Shown piece after piece: positions 55,991 to 64,000 of a stretch of DNA of 64,000 bases. The position numbers were made by a program, and so were the translations under genes. The first letter of the stretch is position 1. Every line of letters begins with the position of its first letter. The notes below the pieces were generated by a model. That model was not told the origin of the DNA. It made no database searches and worked only from the letters and a program-made list of their open reading frames with translations. Source of the DNA: Clostridia bacterium. GTDB lineage: Bacteria > Bacillota > Clostridia > Christensenellales > Aristaeellaceae. The stretch covers positions 1 through 64,000 of the forward strand of contig JAFXUZ010000084.1 in assembly GCA_017524725.1 (NCBI GenBank). Direction: 5' to 3'.

Positions 55991-57310
55991 ATGATCCCAG
56001 CATATACATGCATCGTATTTGATCTTGACGGCACCCTGACCGATTCCAGGGAAGGCATCTACAACTCCATCCGCTATGCCCTTGACAGGAATGGGTTCTC
56101 CTGCCCCGGCGATGATACGCTCCGGCGTTTCCTCGGGCCGCCGCTGGCGGAATCCTTCATGACCTGGTGCGGCATGACAGAGGAGGAAGCCGCCATCGCC
56201 ACGGAAAGTTACCGGGAACGCTACGTTCCCCGGGGCATGCTGGAAAACGCCGTCTATCCCGGAATCCCGTCCCTCCTGAGGAGCCTGCGGGAGGAGGGGG
56301 TCTTCCTTGCCGTCGCCACCGGCAAGCCCCTGAACGCCACACGCCCGATCCTTGAGCATTTCGGTCTCTGGGGCTTTTTTTCCTCCGTCGCCTGCCCCGC
56401 TCTCAGCGACCTCCACGCCGACAAGGCCGTACTGATCAGGCGCGCCCTGAACGGCCTTCCCGAAAAAGCCCGGGAACGGGTGCTGATGGTGGGCGATATA
56501 CCGGGCGATATTCTCGGCGGGCAGCGCGCCGGATGCGATACCTGCGCAGCCCTGTGGGGGTATGGAGACAACGGCGAAATGCTCCTGTCCTCTCCTACCT
56601 TTTCCGCGGAAGATCCTGACGCCCTGTTCCGCATCCTCCGCGGAGACCGCAAACCGCCCCGGGGGCCCTTTATCTCCTTCGAGGGTGTCGACGGCTGCGG
56701 CAAATCCACCCAGATCCGCCTGTTCAGGACCGAAATGGAAAAAATGGGTTATCGGACTCTGCTCACCCGGGAGCCGGGCGGGTGCCCGATCTCGGAACAG
56801 ATCAGGAGTATGCTTCTTACAAAAGAAGACAACGGCATGTGCGACGAGGCCGAAGCGCTGCTCTTCGCCGCCGCCCGGGCCCAGCACCTGCGCGAGGTCA
56901 TCCTTCCTGCGCTTTCGAAAGGATGGGCCGTGATATCCGACCGTTATCTGGACTCCTCCCTCGTCTATCAGGGCGCCGGCAGGGGGCTCGGGATGGAATG
57001 GGTGCGCGCCATCAACCGTCCTGCCATACAGGATGGGATGCCGGACGTCACCGTCATCCTGACACTGGATCCGGCGGAAGCCCTGCGCCGGCGCACGAAG
57101 CAGGGCGCCCCGGACCGGATCGAAAAAAGCGGCGGCGCGTTTTTTGACGCCGCTGGCCGGGCCTTCCGCCGTCTTGCGGAGGATGATCCCCTGCGCTGCG
57201 CCGCCGTGGACGCCGGCGGGACGGAAGACGAGGTCGCTTCCCGGGTGCGCGCCGCCGTTTTGTCACGGCTGTCCGCAGCGGATCCCGAAGGGGGGAAAGA
57301 GGTCAATTGA
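55991..57310 (+). CDS. tmk: HAD phosphatase-thymidylate kinase fusion
   Basis: One 439-residue frame joins two enzymes. Residues 1-215 are a phosphoglycolate-phosphatase-like HAD hydrolase: nucleophile Asp11/Asp13 (VFDLDGTLTDS), Lys112 in ATGKP, and GDIPGD at 169-173. Residues about 225-430 are thymidylate kinase: P-loop FEGVDGCGKST (Lys238), TREPGG, DRYLDSSLVYQGAGRGLG and the Arg-rich lid AEALRRRTKQG. dTMP kinase makes dTDP for DNA synthesis; the HAD part could remove a phosphate from a nucleotide or phosphoglycolate. The ATG at 55991 follows GGGAGGAAAC; a longer in-frame reading from 55931 lacks a ribosome binding site. The stop overlaps the mnmA TTG start by two bases. Confidence 0.92.
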   Translation: MIPAYTCIVFDLDGTLTDSREGIYNSIRYALDRNGFSCPGDDTLRRFLGPPLAESFMTWCGMTEEEAAIATESYRERYVPRGMLENAVYPGIPSLLRSLREEGVFLAVATGKPLNATRPILEHFGLWGFFSSVACPALSDLHADKAVLIRRALNGLPEKARERVLMVGDIPGDILGGQRAGCDTCAALWGYGDNGEMLLSSPTFSAEDPDALFRILRGDRKPPRGPFISFEGVDGCGKSTQIRLFRTEMEKMGYRTLLTREPGGCPISEQIRSMLLTKEDNGMCDEAEALLFAAARAQHLREVILPALSKGWAVISDRYLDSSLVYQGAGRGLGMEWVRAINRPAIQDGMPDVTVILTLDPAEALRRRTKQGAPDRIEKSGGAFFDAAGRAFRRLAEDDPLRCAAVDAGGTEDEVASRVRAAVLSRLSAADPEGGKEVN

Positions 57311-58371
57311 AGATCATCGTCGGAATGAGCGGCGGCGTTGATTCCTCCGTGGCGGCGCTGCTATTAAAAGAGCAGGGGCACGACGTCGTCGGCGTGTTTA
57401 TGAAAAACTGGGAGGATGACGACAGGGATGGCGTCTGCGCCGCGGAGGATGATTACCGCGACGTAAGAAGCGTCTGCGACCTTATCGGCATCCCCTATTA
57501 CAGCGTCAATTTCGCCGGGGAATACTGGGACCGGGTCTTCAGGCTGTTCCTGGAGGAATACAGCCGCGGCCGCACCCCTAACCCGGACGTCCTTTGCAAC
57601 CGGGAGATCAAATTCAAGGCGTTCCTGGATTTTGCCCTGCGGCTGGGAGGGAACAAAATCGCCACGGGACACTTCGTCCGCACCGACGGGGAAGGCCGCC
57701 TTCTGAAAGGGACCGACAGTGCCAAGGACCAGAGCTATTTCCTGTATATGCTCAAAAGCGGCCAGCTGAAAAAGTCTGTTTTCCCTGTAGGCGCCATGAC
57801 CAAGGCGGAGGTGCGCTCTATTGCCCGGGATCGCGGACTCAGGGTCAGCGAAAAAAAAGACTCCACCGGCGTATGCTTCATCGGCGAAAGGAATTTCAGG
57901 CAGTTCCTCAAAAACTACCTGCCCGCACGGCCCGGCGACATGGTGACCGACCGGGGAGAGATCGTCGGCCGCCACGACGGGCTGATGTATTACACCCTCG
58001 GCCAGAGGCGGGGCCTGGGCATCGGGGGCCGCGGCGATGGACGCAGCTTTTTTGTGGTGGACAAGGACCTTGCAAACAACCGCCTGATCGTGGCCCAGGG
58101 CGAAGACCATCCGTTCCTTTTCTCCCGCGGGTGCGTCTGTTCCCAGGCCACCTTCATCCTGGACGAGGTCCCGGAAAACGTTCCCGTTTCCCTTGCCTGC
58201 CGCTTCCGGTACCGTCAGGGGGACCAGAAGGTCACCGTCCGCCGGCAGGGAGATGAGATGGAGATCATCGCCGATGTAAAGCAGCGCGCGCTGACCCCCG
58301 GCCAGAGCGCGGTCCTTTACGACGGGGACGTATGTCTCGGCGGAGGCATCATCGATACCGTGCTGCGCTGA
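57307..58371 (+). CDS. mnmA: tRNA-specific 2-thiouridylase MnmA
   Basis: Puts sulfur on U34 of Lys, Glu and Gln tRNAs. 354 residues, family length. PP-loop GMSGGVDSSVAALLL, nucleophile Cys97 in TPNPDVLCNREIKF, ATGHFVR, DQSYFLYML, and the second catalytic Cys189 in KDSTGVCFIGERNF. It starts at TTG (57307), overlapping the previous stop, with GAGG close upstream. A strong terminator follows. Confidence 0.96.
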   Translation: MKIIVGMSGGVDSSVAALLLKEQGHDVVGVFMKNWEDDDRDGVCAAEDDYRDVRSVCDLIGIPYYSVNFAGEYWDRVFRLFLEEYSRGRTPNPDVLCNREIKFKAFLDFALRLGGNKIATGHFVRTDGEGRLLKGTDSAKDQSYFLYMLKSGQLKKSVFPVGAMTKAEVRSIARDRGLRVSEKKDSTGVCFIGERNFRQFLKNYLPARPGDMVTDRGEIVGRHDGLMYYTLGQRRGLGIGGRGDGRSFFVVDKDLANNRLIVAQGEDHPFLFSRGCVCSQATFILDEVPENVPVSLACRFRYRQGDQKVTVRRQGDEMEIIADVKQRALTPGQSAVLYDGDVCLGGGIIDTVLR

Positions 58372-58388
58372 AAAGGCCCGCACGGCTG

Positions 58389-58424
58389 AAGGGACCGCAG
58401 CGCATGACGTCGCTGCGGTCCCTT
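58389..58424 (+). terminator. mnmA terminator
   Basis: Perfect 14-bp stem (AAGGGACCGCAGCG / CGCTGCGGTCCCTT, 8-nt loop) followed by gTTTTTTaTTTT. The T-tract runs into the stop of the convergent sensor-kinase gene. Confidence 0.9.
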
Positions 58425-58429
58425 GTTTT

Positions 58430-59314
58430 TTATTTTGCGCCCGGCAAGGCCTCCTCGGGCTGTCCGGCATCCCTTGGGAAATGGGCGATAAACGCCGTGC
58501 TCCTGTCGCTGCTCTCCACGAGGATATCCCCTCCTGCCTCCCTGAGCGTCTGACGGGTGATATACAGTCCCATGCCCCGGCCTTCGCCCTTCATGGAAAA
58601 GCCCGCCTCGAAAATGCTCTCCGTCACATTTTCGGGGATCCGCGGGCCGTTGTTCCTGATCTGGAACCCGTATCCCTTCACATCCTCGGTCAGCGTCACC
58701 CAGATCCTGGGGTGCTTCGTATCCTTCAGGGCGTCCCGCGCGTTGTCGATCAGGTTGCCCAGGCACCGGCAGATCTCCCAGTCGGCGATGGGCAGATCTT
58801 CCCACCGCGCGCGGACCTCCGTTTCCATCTGGATACCGTGTTCCCGGCACTCCTGGGTCTTTGCCATCAAAAGGGCGTTCACCGGGGCGCTGGCCGTCTT
58901 CAGATTTTTTCCCACGGAGCGGATATCGCCGTAGACCTGGCTGATGTACCCCATCGCCTCGTCGTATTCCTCCATCTCCATCAGGCTGTACACCACCTGG
59001 AGATGGTTGAGGAAATCGTGCCTCTGCACCCTCAGCTGCCGGTTCTGCAGCGTCATGGCCTGGACCGTTTCATCCAGGCTGTTCACGTCGGCGTGCACCC
59101 GGATGGCCGCGACCGCCTCACGGATATCCACCACCGCCCCGAGGATCACGATCACTGACAGGAAAACCACAGCGGTCCGTGCCATGGAACCGCTGTTCCC
59201 CATGTGCACGGTCGCGGTCAGCCCCATCGCCGCCAGGATCTCCAGGATATTCACCGCAGCGGCAAACATTGCAGCCTTGCGTGACTGGACATAGGTGGTC
59301 CTCGGCCTTTTCAT
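58430..59314 (-). CDS. Spo0B-type sensor histidine kinase
   Basis: A 294-residue kinase. Two N-terminal membrane segments (about 13-35 and 47-65) lead to an SPOB_a dimerisation helix with the phospho-accepting His99 (QRHDFLNHLQVVYSLMEMEEY). An HATPase domain follows with an N-box (CLGNLIDNARDAL), NNGPRIP and GRGMGLYITRQTL. GGAGGG lies 8 nt before the ATG at 59314. No response regulator is adjacent. It lies 28 bases after dnaE on the same strand, so it is probably co-transcribed with the replicative polymerase. The class resembles DcuS/CitA- or Agr-type kinases, but the short sensor gives no ligand clue. Confidence 0.88.
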   Translation of the reverse strand: MKRPRTTYVQSRKAAMFAAAVNILEILAAMGLTATVHMGNSGSMARTAVVFLSVIVILGAVVDIREAVAAIRVHADVNSLDETVQAMTLQNRQLRVQRHDFLNHLQVVYSLMEMEEYDEAMGYISQVYGDIRSVGKNLKTASAPVNALLMAKTQECREHGIQMETEVRARWEDLPIADWEICRCLGNLIDNARDALKDTKHPRIWVTLTEDVKGYGFQIRNNGPRIPENVTESIFEAGFSMKGEGRGMGLYITRQTLREAGGDILVESSDRSTAFIAHFPRDAGQPEEALPGAK

Positions 59315-59342
59315 CAGTATCCCTCCAAATCCGCCCCGCGGA

Positions 59343-62300
59343 TCACTTGATCTTGACATTCCCTGTGCCAAAGGCCAGGATCAGTTTTTTCGAAGCCTCT
59401 TCCAGGTCACCCGGCCATATCTCCCTGGGCATCAGGATCAGCTGCCTGGTCCCTTTCAGCTGGCAGTAGACGGGAATATCCCCCTTCCCGAGGCTCCCCA
59501 GCGCCTTTTCAAGGCGAGGCAGCGCGCTTTCGGGCAGATGCAGGTAGATCCTTTTTTCCGCTCTCCCGGCCGCTGAACAGAGGACGGGATCTTTCGCGGA
59601 AGAAACGGCCTCATGGGCCGGCTCGGGCCCGCCGGGGATCAGGGCGATGCCCTCCCTCAGGTCCTGGACCTCCTCCACGATCAGCTTCGGGTTTTCGTCC
59701 TCGCGCACGCTGAGCCTGCCGCTGAGAAGGACCTCCCGATCCTCGGTCAGCTCCCGGCCGATCCTGGCGTAGACCCTGGGAAACACCATTCCCTCCACCT
59801 GGCCGTACAGGTCTTCCAGGACGACAAAGCCCATCAGGTCGCCCTTGCGGGTGGCCTTCGACCGGCTGGAGATCAGGATGCCTCCCATCATGCATTTCCT
59901 GCCGTCCTCGGATACCCCCTTGTCCTCCCGTTCCTCCATTTCCTGCAGGAAAAGGGTGTTGACTTCCAGGCGGTCCAGGAGGGCTGCACAGTCGTCCAGC
60001 GGGTGGCCGGAGATATAGACCCCGGTCATTTCCTTCTCCTGGTTGAGTATCTCCCGGCGGGGAAATTCCGGGATATCGGGGAAAACGTCGGTGCTGCTTC
60101 CAAAGAGATCGTTTTCCCCTTCCCCAAAGTCGAAAAGGGAGATCTGTCCCTCCACGTTGTTCCTCTTCCGGCTGCTCTCAGCGTCCAGCGCCTGCTCGTA
60201 AACGCTCATGCACTGGCTCCTTTTTGCCCCCAAAGCGTCAAAACAGCCGGCTCGGATCAGGCTTTCCACCGCCCGTTTGTTCACCACCTCGCCGCCCATG
60301 CGCCGGCAGAAATCAAATATCCCTGTGAACGGTCCCTTTTTCTCCCGGTCCCTGACGATGGCCTCCACCACGCTGTCCCCCACATTCCTGACGCCGCCCA
60401 TGCCGAACCGGATGCCCTTGCGCCCGTCGGGGGCAAAACCGACCATGAACTTTGTCACGCTGGAATTGATGTCCGGGGGCAGGATGGGGATATCGTTCTT
60501 GCGGCAGTACTGGATATACCCGGCGATCTTGGCGGAATTGCCCCGGACGCTGTTCATCAGCGCGGCCATGAATTCAGCCGGATAGTGCTTTTTGAGGTAA
60601 GCGGTCTGCAGGCTCACCACCGCGTAGCACGCGGCGTGGGGCTTGTTGAAAGCATAGGATGCGAAAGCCGTCATTTCGTCGAAGATCTTCTCGGCCGCTT
60701 CCCTGCTCACCCCGTTTTTCAGCGCGCCGGGCACGCCGGTCTCCGGGGATCCGTTGATGAAGATCTCCCGCTCCTTTGCCATCACGTCGTGCTTTTTCTT
60801 GGCCATGGCGCGGCGGACCAGGTCGCTTCGGCCCATGGAATACCCCGCCAGATCCCGGACGATCTGCATCACCTGCTCCTGGTAGACCATGCACCCATAG
60901 GTGACCTCCAGGATGGGGCGCAGCTTTTCGGTATCATAGACCACCTGGTCCGGGTGTTCCTTGCCGCGGATATAGCGCGGTATGGATTCCATGGGGCCCG
61001 GACGGTACAGCGAGATGGCGGCGATGATATCCTCAAACGTTCTGGGACGCATATTGGTGAGGAAGGTTCTCATCCCGCCGCCTTCCAGCTGGAAGACGCC
61101 GTCGGTATCCCCGGCGCAGATCATGTCAAACACCGCGCTGTCGTCCATCGGGATATCCTCCGCCCGCAGCTCCTTCCCTCCCAGGCGGATCATATCCAGC
61201 GCGTCCCTTATCACCGTCAGGGTCCTGAGGCCCAGAAAATCCATTTTGAGCAGGCCCAGGTCCGAAATGACGCCCATCGGGTACTGGGTGGTGATCACTT
61301 CGTCATTGCGCTGCAGGGGCACGAAATGAGTCACCGGCTCGCCTGTGATCAGGACGCCGGCGGCATGGGTCGACGCGTGCCTGGGCATGCCCTCAAGCTT
61401 CATGGCAGTATCGATCAGGGTCCGGACCCGGTCCTCGCCCTCATACATCTCCTTCAGTTCCGGCGAGATCTTCAGCGCCTTTTCCAGCGTCATGTCCAGC
61501 GCCATCGGGATAGCCTTGCTGACCCGGTCGCCGTCTGCGTAGCTCCATCCCAGCACCCGCGCCACGTCCCTCACCACGCCCCGGGCTGCCATGGTGCCAA
61601 AGGTGATGATCTGGCATACCCGGTCGCTGCCGTACTTGCGGGTGACGTAGTCGATGACCTCCTGCCTTCGCTCATAACAGAAATCCATATCGATATCAGG
61701 CATGGAGACCCGTTCGGGATTGAGGAACCGTTCGAATACCAGGTTGTATTTCAGCGGATCCAGCATGGTGATGTTCAGGCAGTAGGCGACGATGGACGCC
61801 GCGCCGGAGCCGCGTCCCGGGCCCACCATGATCCCGTGGTCCTTGGCGTATTTGACAAAATCCCACACGATCAGGAAATAATCATCAAAACCCATGGAAT
61901 GGATGACCGACAGTTCGTATTCCAGGCGTTCGCGGGCCGCTGTGTCCCCGCCGTCATAGCGTTCCCGGAAGCCCTCCATGCACAGGCCCCTGAGCATCTC
62001 CCCCGCGTTTTCCCAGGGAGGGACGATATCGAACCGCGGCAGGTGCCTGGCGGTGAAGTCGAAATCCACATGGCACCGCATGGCGATCTCATGTGTCCTT
62101 TCCACAGCGTCGGCGTGATCCGGGAACAGGCGGAGCATCTCCGCCTCGTCCTTTACGTACAGTTCCCGGGTATCCATGCGCATCCGGCTTTCATCCTCCA
62201 GGGTCTTCCCGGTCTGGATGCACATCAGGATCTCCTGAGCCTCTGCGTCCTCCCTGTGGATATAATGGCAGTCGTTGGTGCATACCAGGGGTACGCCGGT

Positions 62301-62879
62301 CCGGCGCGATATCTCCGCAAGGCGTGGAAGCACGGTCTTTTCGTCAGGGAGGCCGTGGTCCATCATCTCGATATAAAAATGGTCCCTGCCGAAGATCCTC
62401 TCCATCTCGCGGACATAGTTTTCAGCTTGTTTCCACTGTTCCTGGAGAAGCAGGCGCGGAAGGTCGCCGGACAGGCACGCGCTCAGGCAGATGAGTCCCT
62501 CGTGATGTTCCTCCAGGAGCCTGTAATCGATCCGCGGTTTATAATAATATCCGCGGGTAAAGGCCTCGGAATCCAGGTACATCAGGTTGCGGTACCCGGT
62601 CTCGTTCTCGCACAGGAGGATCAGGTGGCTGTAGTCCCGGGTCAGGGCGCTTTTATCGTTCATATCGCGGCAGACATACATCTCGCACCCGATAACCGGA
62701 TGGATCCCTTCTTTCTTGCAGGCACGGTAAAAATCCACGGCTCCGTACAGGACCCCATGGTCCGTGACCGCGCAGGAATCCATCCCCAGTTCCTTCAGCC
62801 TTTTCGGAAGCGCGCTTATGCGGCAGGCCCCGTCCAGGAGACTGTATTCGGTATGCAGGTGCAGATGTGTGAACGCCAT
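59343..62879 (-). CDS. dnaE: DNA polymerase III subunit alpha
   Basis: Replicative polymerase, 1178 residues. N-terminal PHP domain (HLHLHTEYSLLDG, DHGVLYGA), the polymerase palm with PDIDMDF carrying two catalytic Asp (SMPDIDMDFCYERR), the HhH region and a C-terminal OB fold. It is the DnaE1/bacterial DnaE form, not PolC. A close-set GGGGGAGG precedes the ATG, and a TTGCAG-N17-TATAAT promoter lies upstream, divergent from ligA. Confidence 0.96.
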   Translation of the reverse strand: MAFTHLHLHTEYSLLDGACRISALPKRLKELGMDSCAVTDHGVLYGAVDFYRACKKEGIHPVIGCEMYVCRDMNDKSALTRDYSHLILLCENETGYRNLMYLDSEAFTRGYYYKPRIDYRLLEEHHEGLICLSACLSGDLPRLLLQEQWKQAENYVREMERIFGRDHFYIEMMDHGLPDEKTVLPRLAEISRRTGVPLVCTNDCHYIHREDAEAQEILMCIQTGKTLEDESRMRMDTRELYVKDEAEMLRLFPDHADAVERTHEIAMRCHVDFDFTARHLPRFDIVPPWENAGEMLRGLCMEGFRERYDGGDTAARERLEYELSVIHSMGFDDYFLIVWDFVKYAKDHGIMVGPGRGSGAASIVAYCLNITMLDPLKYNLVFERFLNPERVSMPDIDMDFCYERRQEVIDYVTRKYGSDRVCQIITFGTMAARGVVRDVARVLGWSYADGDRVSKAIPMALDMTLEKALKISPELKEMYEGEDRVRTLIDTAMKLEGMPRHASTHAAGVLITGEPVTHFVPLQRNDEVITTQYPMGVISDLGLLKMDFLGLRTLTVIRDALDMIRLGGKELRAEDIPMDDSAVFDMICAGDTDGVFQLEGGGMRTFLTNMRPRTFEDIIAAISLYRPGPMESIPRYIRGKEHPDQVVYDTEKLRPILEVTYGCMVYQEQVMQIVRDLAGYSMGRSDLVRRAMAKKKHDVMAKEREIFINGSPETGVPGALKNGVSREAAEKIFDEMTAFASYAFNKPHAACYAVVSLQTAYLKKHYPAEFMAALMNSVRGNSAKIAGYIQYCRKNDIPILPPDINSSVTKFMVGFAPDGRKGIRFGMGGVRNVGDSVVEAIVRDREKKGPFTGIFDFCRRMGGEVVNKRAVESLIRAGCFDALGAKRSQCMSVYEQALDAESSRKRNNVEGQISLFDFGEGENDLFGSSTDVFPDIPEFPRREILNQEKEMTGVYISGHPLDDCAALLDRLEVNTLFLQEMEEREDKGVSEDGRKCMMGGILISSRSKATRKGDLMGFVVLEDLYGQVEGMVFPRVYARIGRELTEDREVLLSGRLSVREDENPKLIVEEVQDLREGIALIPGGPEPAHEAVSSAKDPVLCSAAGRAEKRIYLHLPESALPRLEKALGSLGKGDIPVYCQLKGTRQLILMPREIWPGDLEEASKKLILAFGTGNVKIK

Positions 62880-62917
62880 AGGCCTCCCCCGATCCCTCGA
62901 TTTATGCGATCTTTCAC

Positions 62918-62946
62918 ATTATACTATAACCGGCCGGGGACTGCAA
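62918..62946 (-). promoter_or_regulatory. Promoter of dnaE
   Basis: TTGCAG-N17-TATAAT on the minus strand, about 40 bases before the dnaE ATG. Confidence 0.7.
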
Positions 62947-62961
62947 ACCGCTTTTGACGAC

Positions 62962-62990
62962 TTGATGTAAAAAGGGAATGATGCTACAAT
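62962..62990 (+). promoter_or_regulatory. Promoter of the DNA ligase gene
   Basis: TTGATG-N17-TACAAT with an extended -10 (TG one base before) on the plus strand, back to back with the dnaE promoter. Confidence 0.7.
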
Positions 62991-63055
62991 ATACAGGCAT
63001 ATATCCGGCCCCGGCCCGCAGGTAATCAGGCCGCCGGCCCCGAACGGAGGCACCC

Positions 63056-64000
63056 ATGGAGGAGAGGATCCGCCGCCTGATCGATACCCTGAACGCCGCT
63101 TCCGCCGCTTACTATGGCGGAAAAAGCGAGATCATGACCGACCATGAATGGGACGAGGCTTTCGACGAACTGGCCCGCCTTGAAAACGAGACCGGCATCC
63201 GTTTCCCGGACAGCCCCACCCAGCGGGTCAGCGAGGATGTCATACCCGGGCAGGAGGAGCCCCACGAATACCCCGCCCTTTCCCTGCAGAAAACCAAATC
63301 CCCTGCCGACCTGGTCCGATGGGCCGGCGGAAAAAGCGTCTGGGTCTCCTGGAAAGAGGACGGCCTGACCCTGGTCGCGACCTACGAGCGCGGACGTCTC
63401 ATCCGCCTGCTCACCCGCGGCAACGGCGTCGTAGGCACCAATTTGACCCACCTGGCCCCCTGCATCGCGGGCATCCCGGATACGGTCCCGGAAAACGGCA
63501 AGCTGGTCATCCGGGGCGAGGCGGTCATCTCCTATGCCGATTTTGACGCCTTCCTCCTGGAATCCGGTGAAGACTACCAGAATCCCCGGAACCTGGCCTC
63601 GGGATCCCTTTCCCTGAAGGATCCCGCCGAGGTGCGCCGCCGCCGCATCCGTTTTATTCCCTTCACCCTGGTCCACACGGACAGGAACATCATCTCCTGG
63701 GGCGAAAGGCTGGACCTGCTTGACAGCCTGGGCTTTACCACAGTCGAAAGGGAAAAAGTGGACGACCCCGAGGCTCTGGAACGCACTGTTAAAAAATGGT
63801 CCGACAGGGCTGAAAAAGGCCTTTCTCCCTTCCCTGTGGACGGGCTGGTCATAACCTACGACGATACGGTCTATGCCGAGGGCGGGACCGTCACCGGCCA
63901 TCACCGGACCAGGGGCGGCATCGCCTTCAAATGGGCCGATGAAAGCGCCGACACCGTCCTCAGGCAGGTGGAATGGTCCTGCGCCGCTTCCGCCATTACG
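63056..64000 (+). CDS. ligA: NAD-dependent DNA ligase LigA-like (3' end cut by window edge)
   Basis: The first 315 residues of an NAD+-dependent ligase, open to the window end. GGAGG lies 6 nt before the ATG. The N-terminal NAD-binding region (YYGGKSEIMTDHEWDEAFDEL) and the nucleotidyltransferase core are recognisable: adenylated Lys in SWKEDGLTL, VIRGEAVI, and NPRNLASGSLS. Several positions differ from classical LigA: TRGNG instead of TRGDG, VGTNLT instead of GEDVT, and VDGLVITY, where the usual Lys of DGVVIK is Thr. It resembles the divergent second LigA of some Lachnospiraceae, so another ligase may be encoded elsewhere. The zinc, HhH and BRCT parts are outside the window. Confidence 0.85.
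   Translation, partial: MEERIRRLIDTLNAASAAYYGGKSEIMTDHEWDEAFDELARLENETGIRFPDSPTQRVSEDVIPGQEEPHEYPALSLQKTKSPADLVRWAGGKSVWVSWKEDGLTLVATYERGRLIRLLTRGNGVVGTNLTHLAPCIAGIPDTVPENGKLVIRGEAVISYADFDAFLLESGEDYQNPRNLASGSLSLKDPAEVRRRRIRFIPFTLVHTDRNIISWGERLDLLDSLGFTTVEREKVDDPEALERTVKKWSDRAEKGLSPFPVDGLVITYDDTVYAEGGTVTGHHRTRGGIAFKWADESADTVLRQVEWSCAASAIT

Noticed and set aside
59613..62957. 1114-residue plus-strand open frame opposite dnaE
   Set aside because: Antisense shadow of dnaE caused by high GC third positions; the product shows no family motif and the minus-strand protein is unmistakable.

Overview
The window is about 58-60% GC, densely coded, and reads as chromosomal DNA from a Clostridia-type Bacillota. 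The main pointers are an ssrA/smpB pair, a yloU-yloV-recG cluster, a UGG-specifier T-box, strong AGGAGG-type ribosome binding sites, frequent GTG/TTG starts, CUT1 sugar transport genes without their own ATPase, and a very large pilin-repeat surface protein. An uncultured gut or rumen lineage (Christensenellales/Aristaeellaceae-like) would fit, but that placement is inference. Most transcription units show a sigma-A-type promoter at one end and a rho-independent terminator at the other.

Layout. 1-2.6 kb: an AT-rich IS1182-like transposase, cut at its 5' end by the window edge, lies just beyond the ssrA (tmRNA) terminator. smpB abuts ssrA by 5 nt and both follow one promoter. 2.7-10.2 kb: rpoB-rpoC on the minus strand with its own promoter, no rplJL upstream, and an acidic RpoB tail. 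10.3-25.6 kb: a 10-gene plus-strand locus for oligosaccharide use. It holds a solute-binding protein with C-terminal Ig-like domains, a second 967-residue membrane-anchored binding protein, two permease pairs, a beta-propeller/TPR protein, a Yip1 protein, a DUF5696 protein and a GH30 glycosidase, but no ATPase. 25.6-27.0 kb: a secreted transglutaminase-like protein.

27.2-31.5 kb (minus): yloU-yloV-recG. 31.6-34.1 kb (minus): glycogen phosphorylase. 34.3-39.9 kb (plus): polA-coaE-lytic transglycosylase-family 5 solute-binding protein, tightly overlapped. 40.0-40.5 kb: nrdR. 40.5-44.2 kb (minus): a tryptophan T-box (UGG specifier) heads a TrpXYZ-type ABC importer followed by a GtrA protein. 44.3-46.5 kb: a CARF-nuclease (Card1/Can2, DUF1887) with no CRISPR array or cas gene in the window, divergent from a histidine phosphatase; their promoters share overlapping -35 boxes. 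46.6-54.7 kb (minus): a 2718-residue surface protein of about 17 Spy0128/FctA-like repeats that appear to have lost the isopeptide-forming Lys and Glu.

55.0-58.4 kb (plus): a PfkB-family (pseudouridine-kinase-like) kinase, a HAD phosphatase-thymidylate kinase fusion, and mnmA. 58.4-62.9 kb (minus): dnaE followed by a Spo0B-type sensor kinase. 63.06 kb to the end (plus): a divergent NAD-dependent DNA ligase, cut by the window edge.

The points most worth following are the orphan CARF-nuclease with its shared promoter region, the HAD-Tmk fusion, the giant repeat protein without the isopeptide triad, the Trp T-box importer operon, and the divergent LigA. Every stretch over 300 bases without a protein gene is accounted for: the tmRNA gene at 1658-2005 within 1487-2010, the rpoB and binding-protein promoters at 10056-10504, the T-box at 43851-44270, and divergent promoters at 54708-55035.
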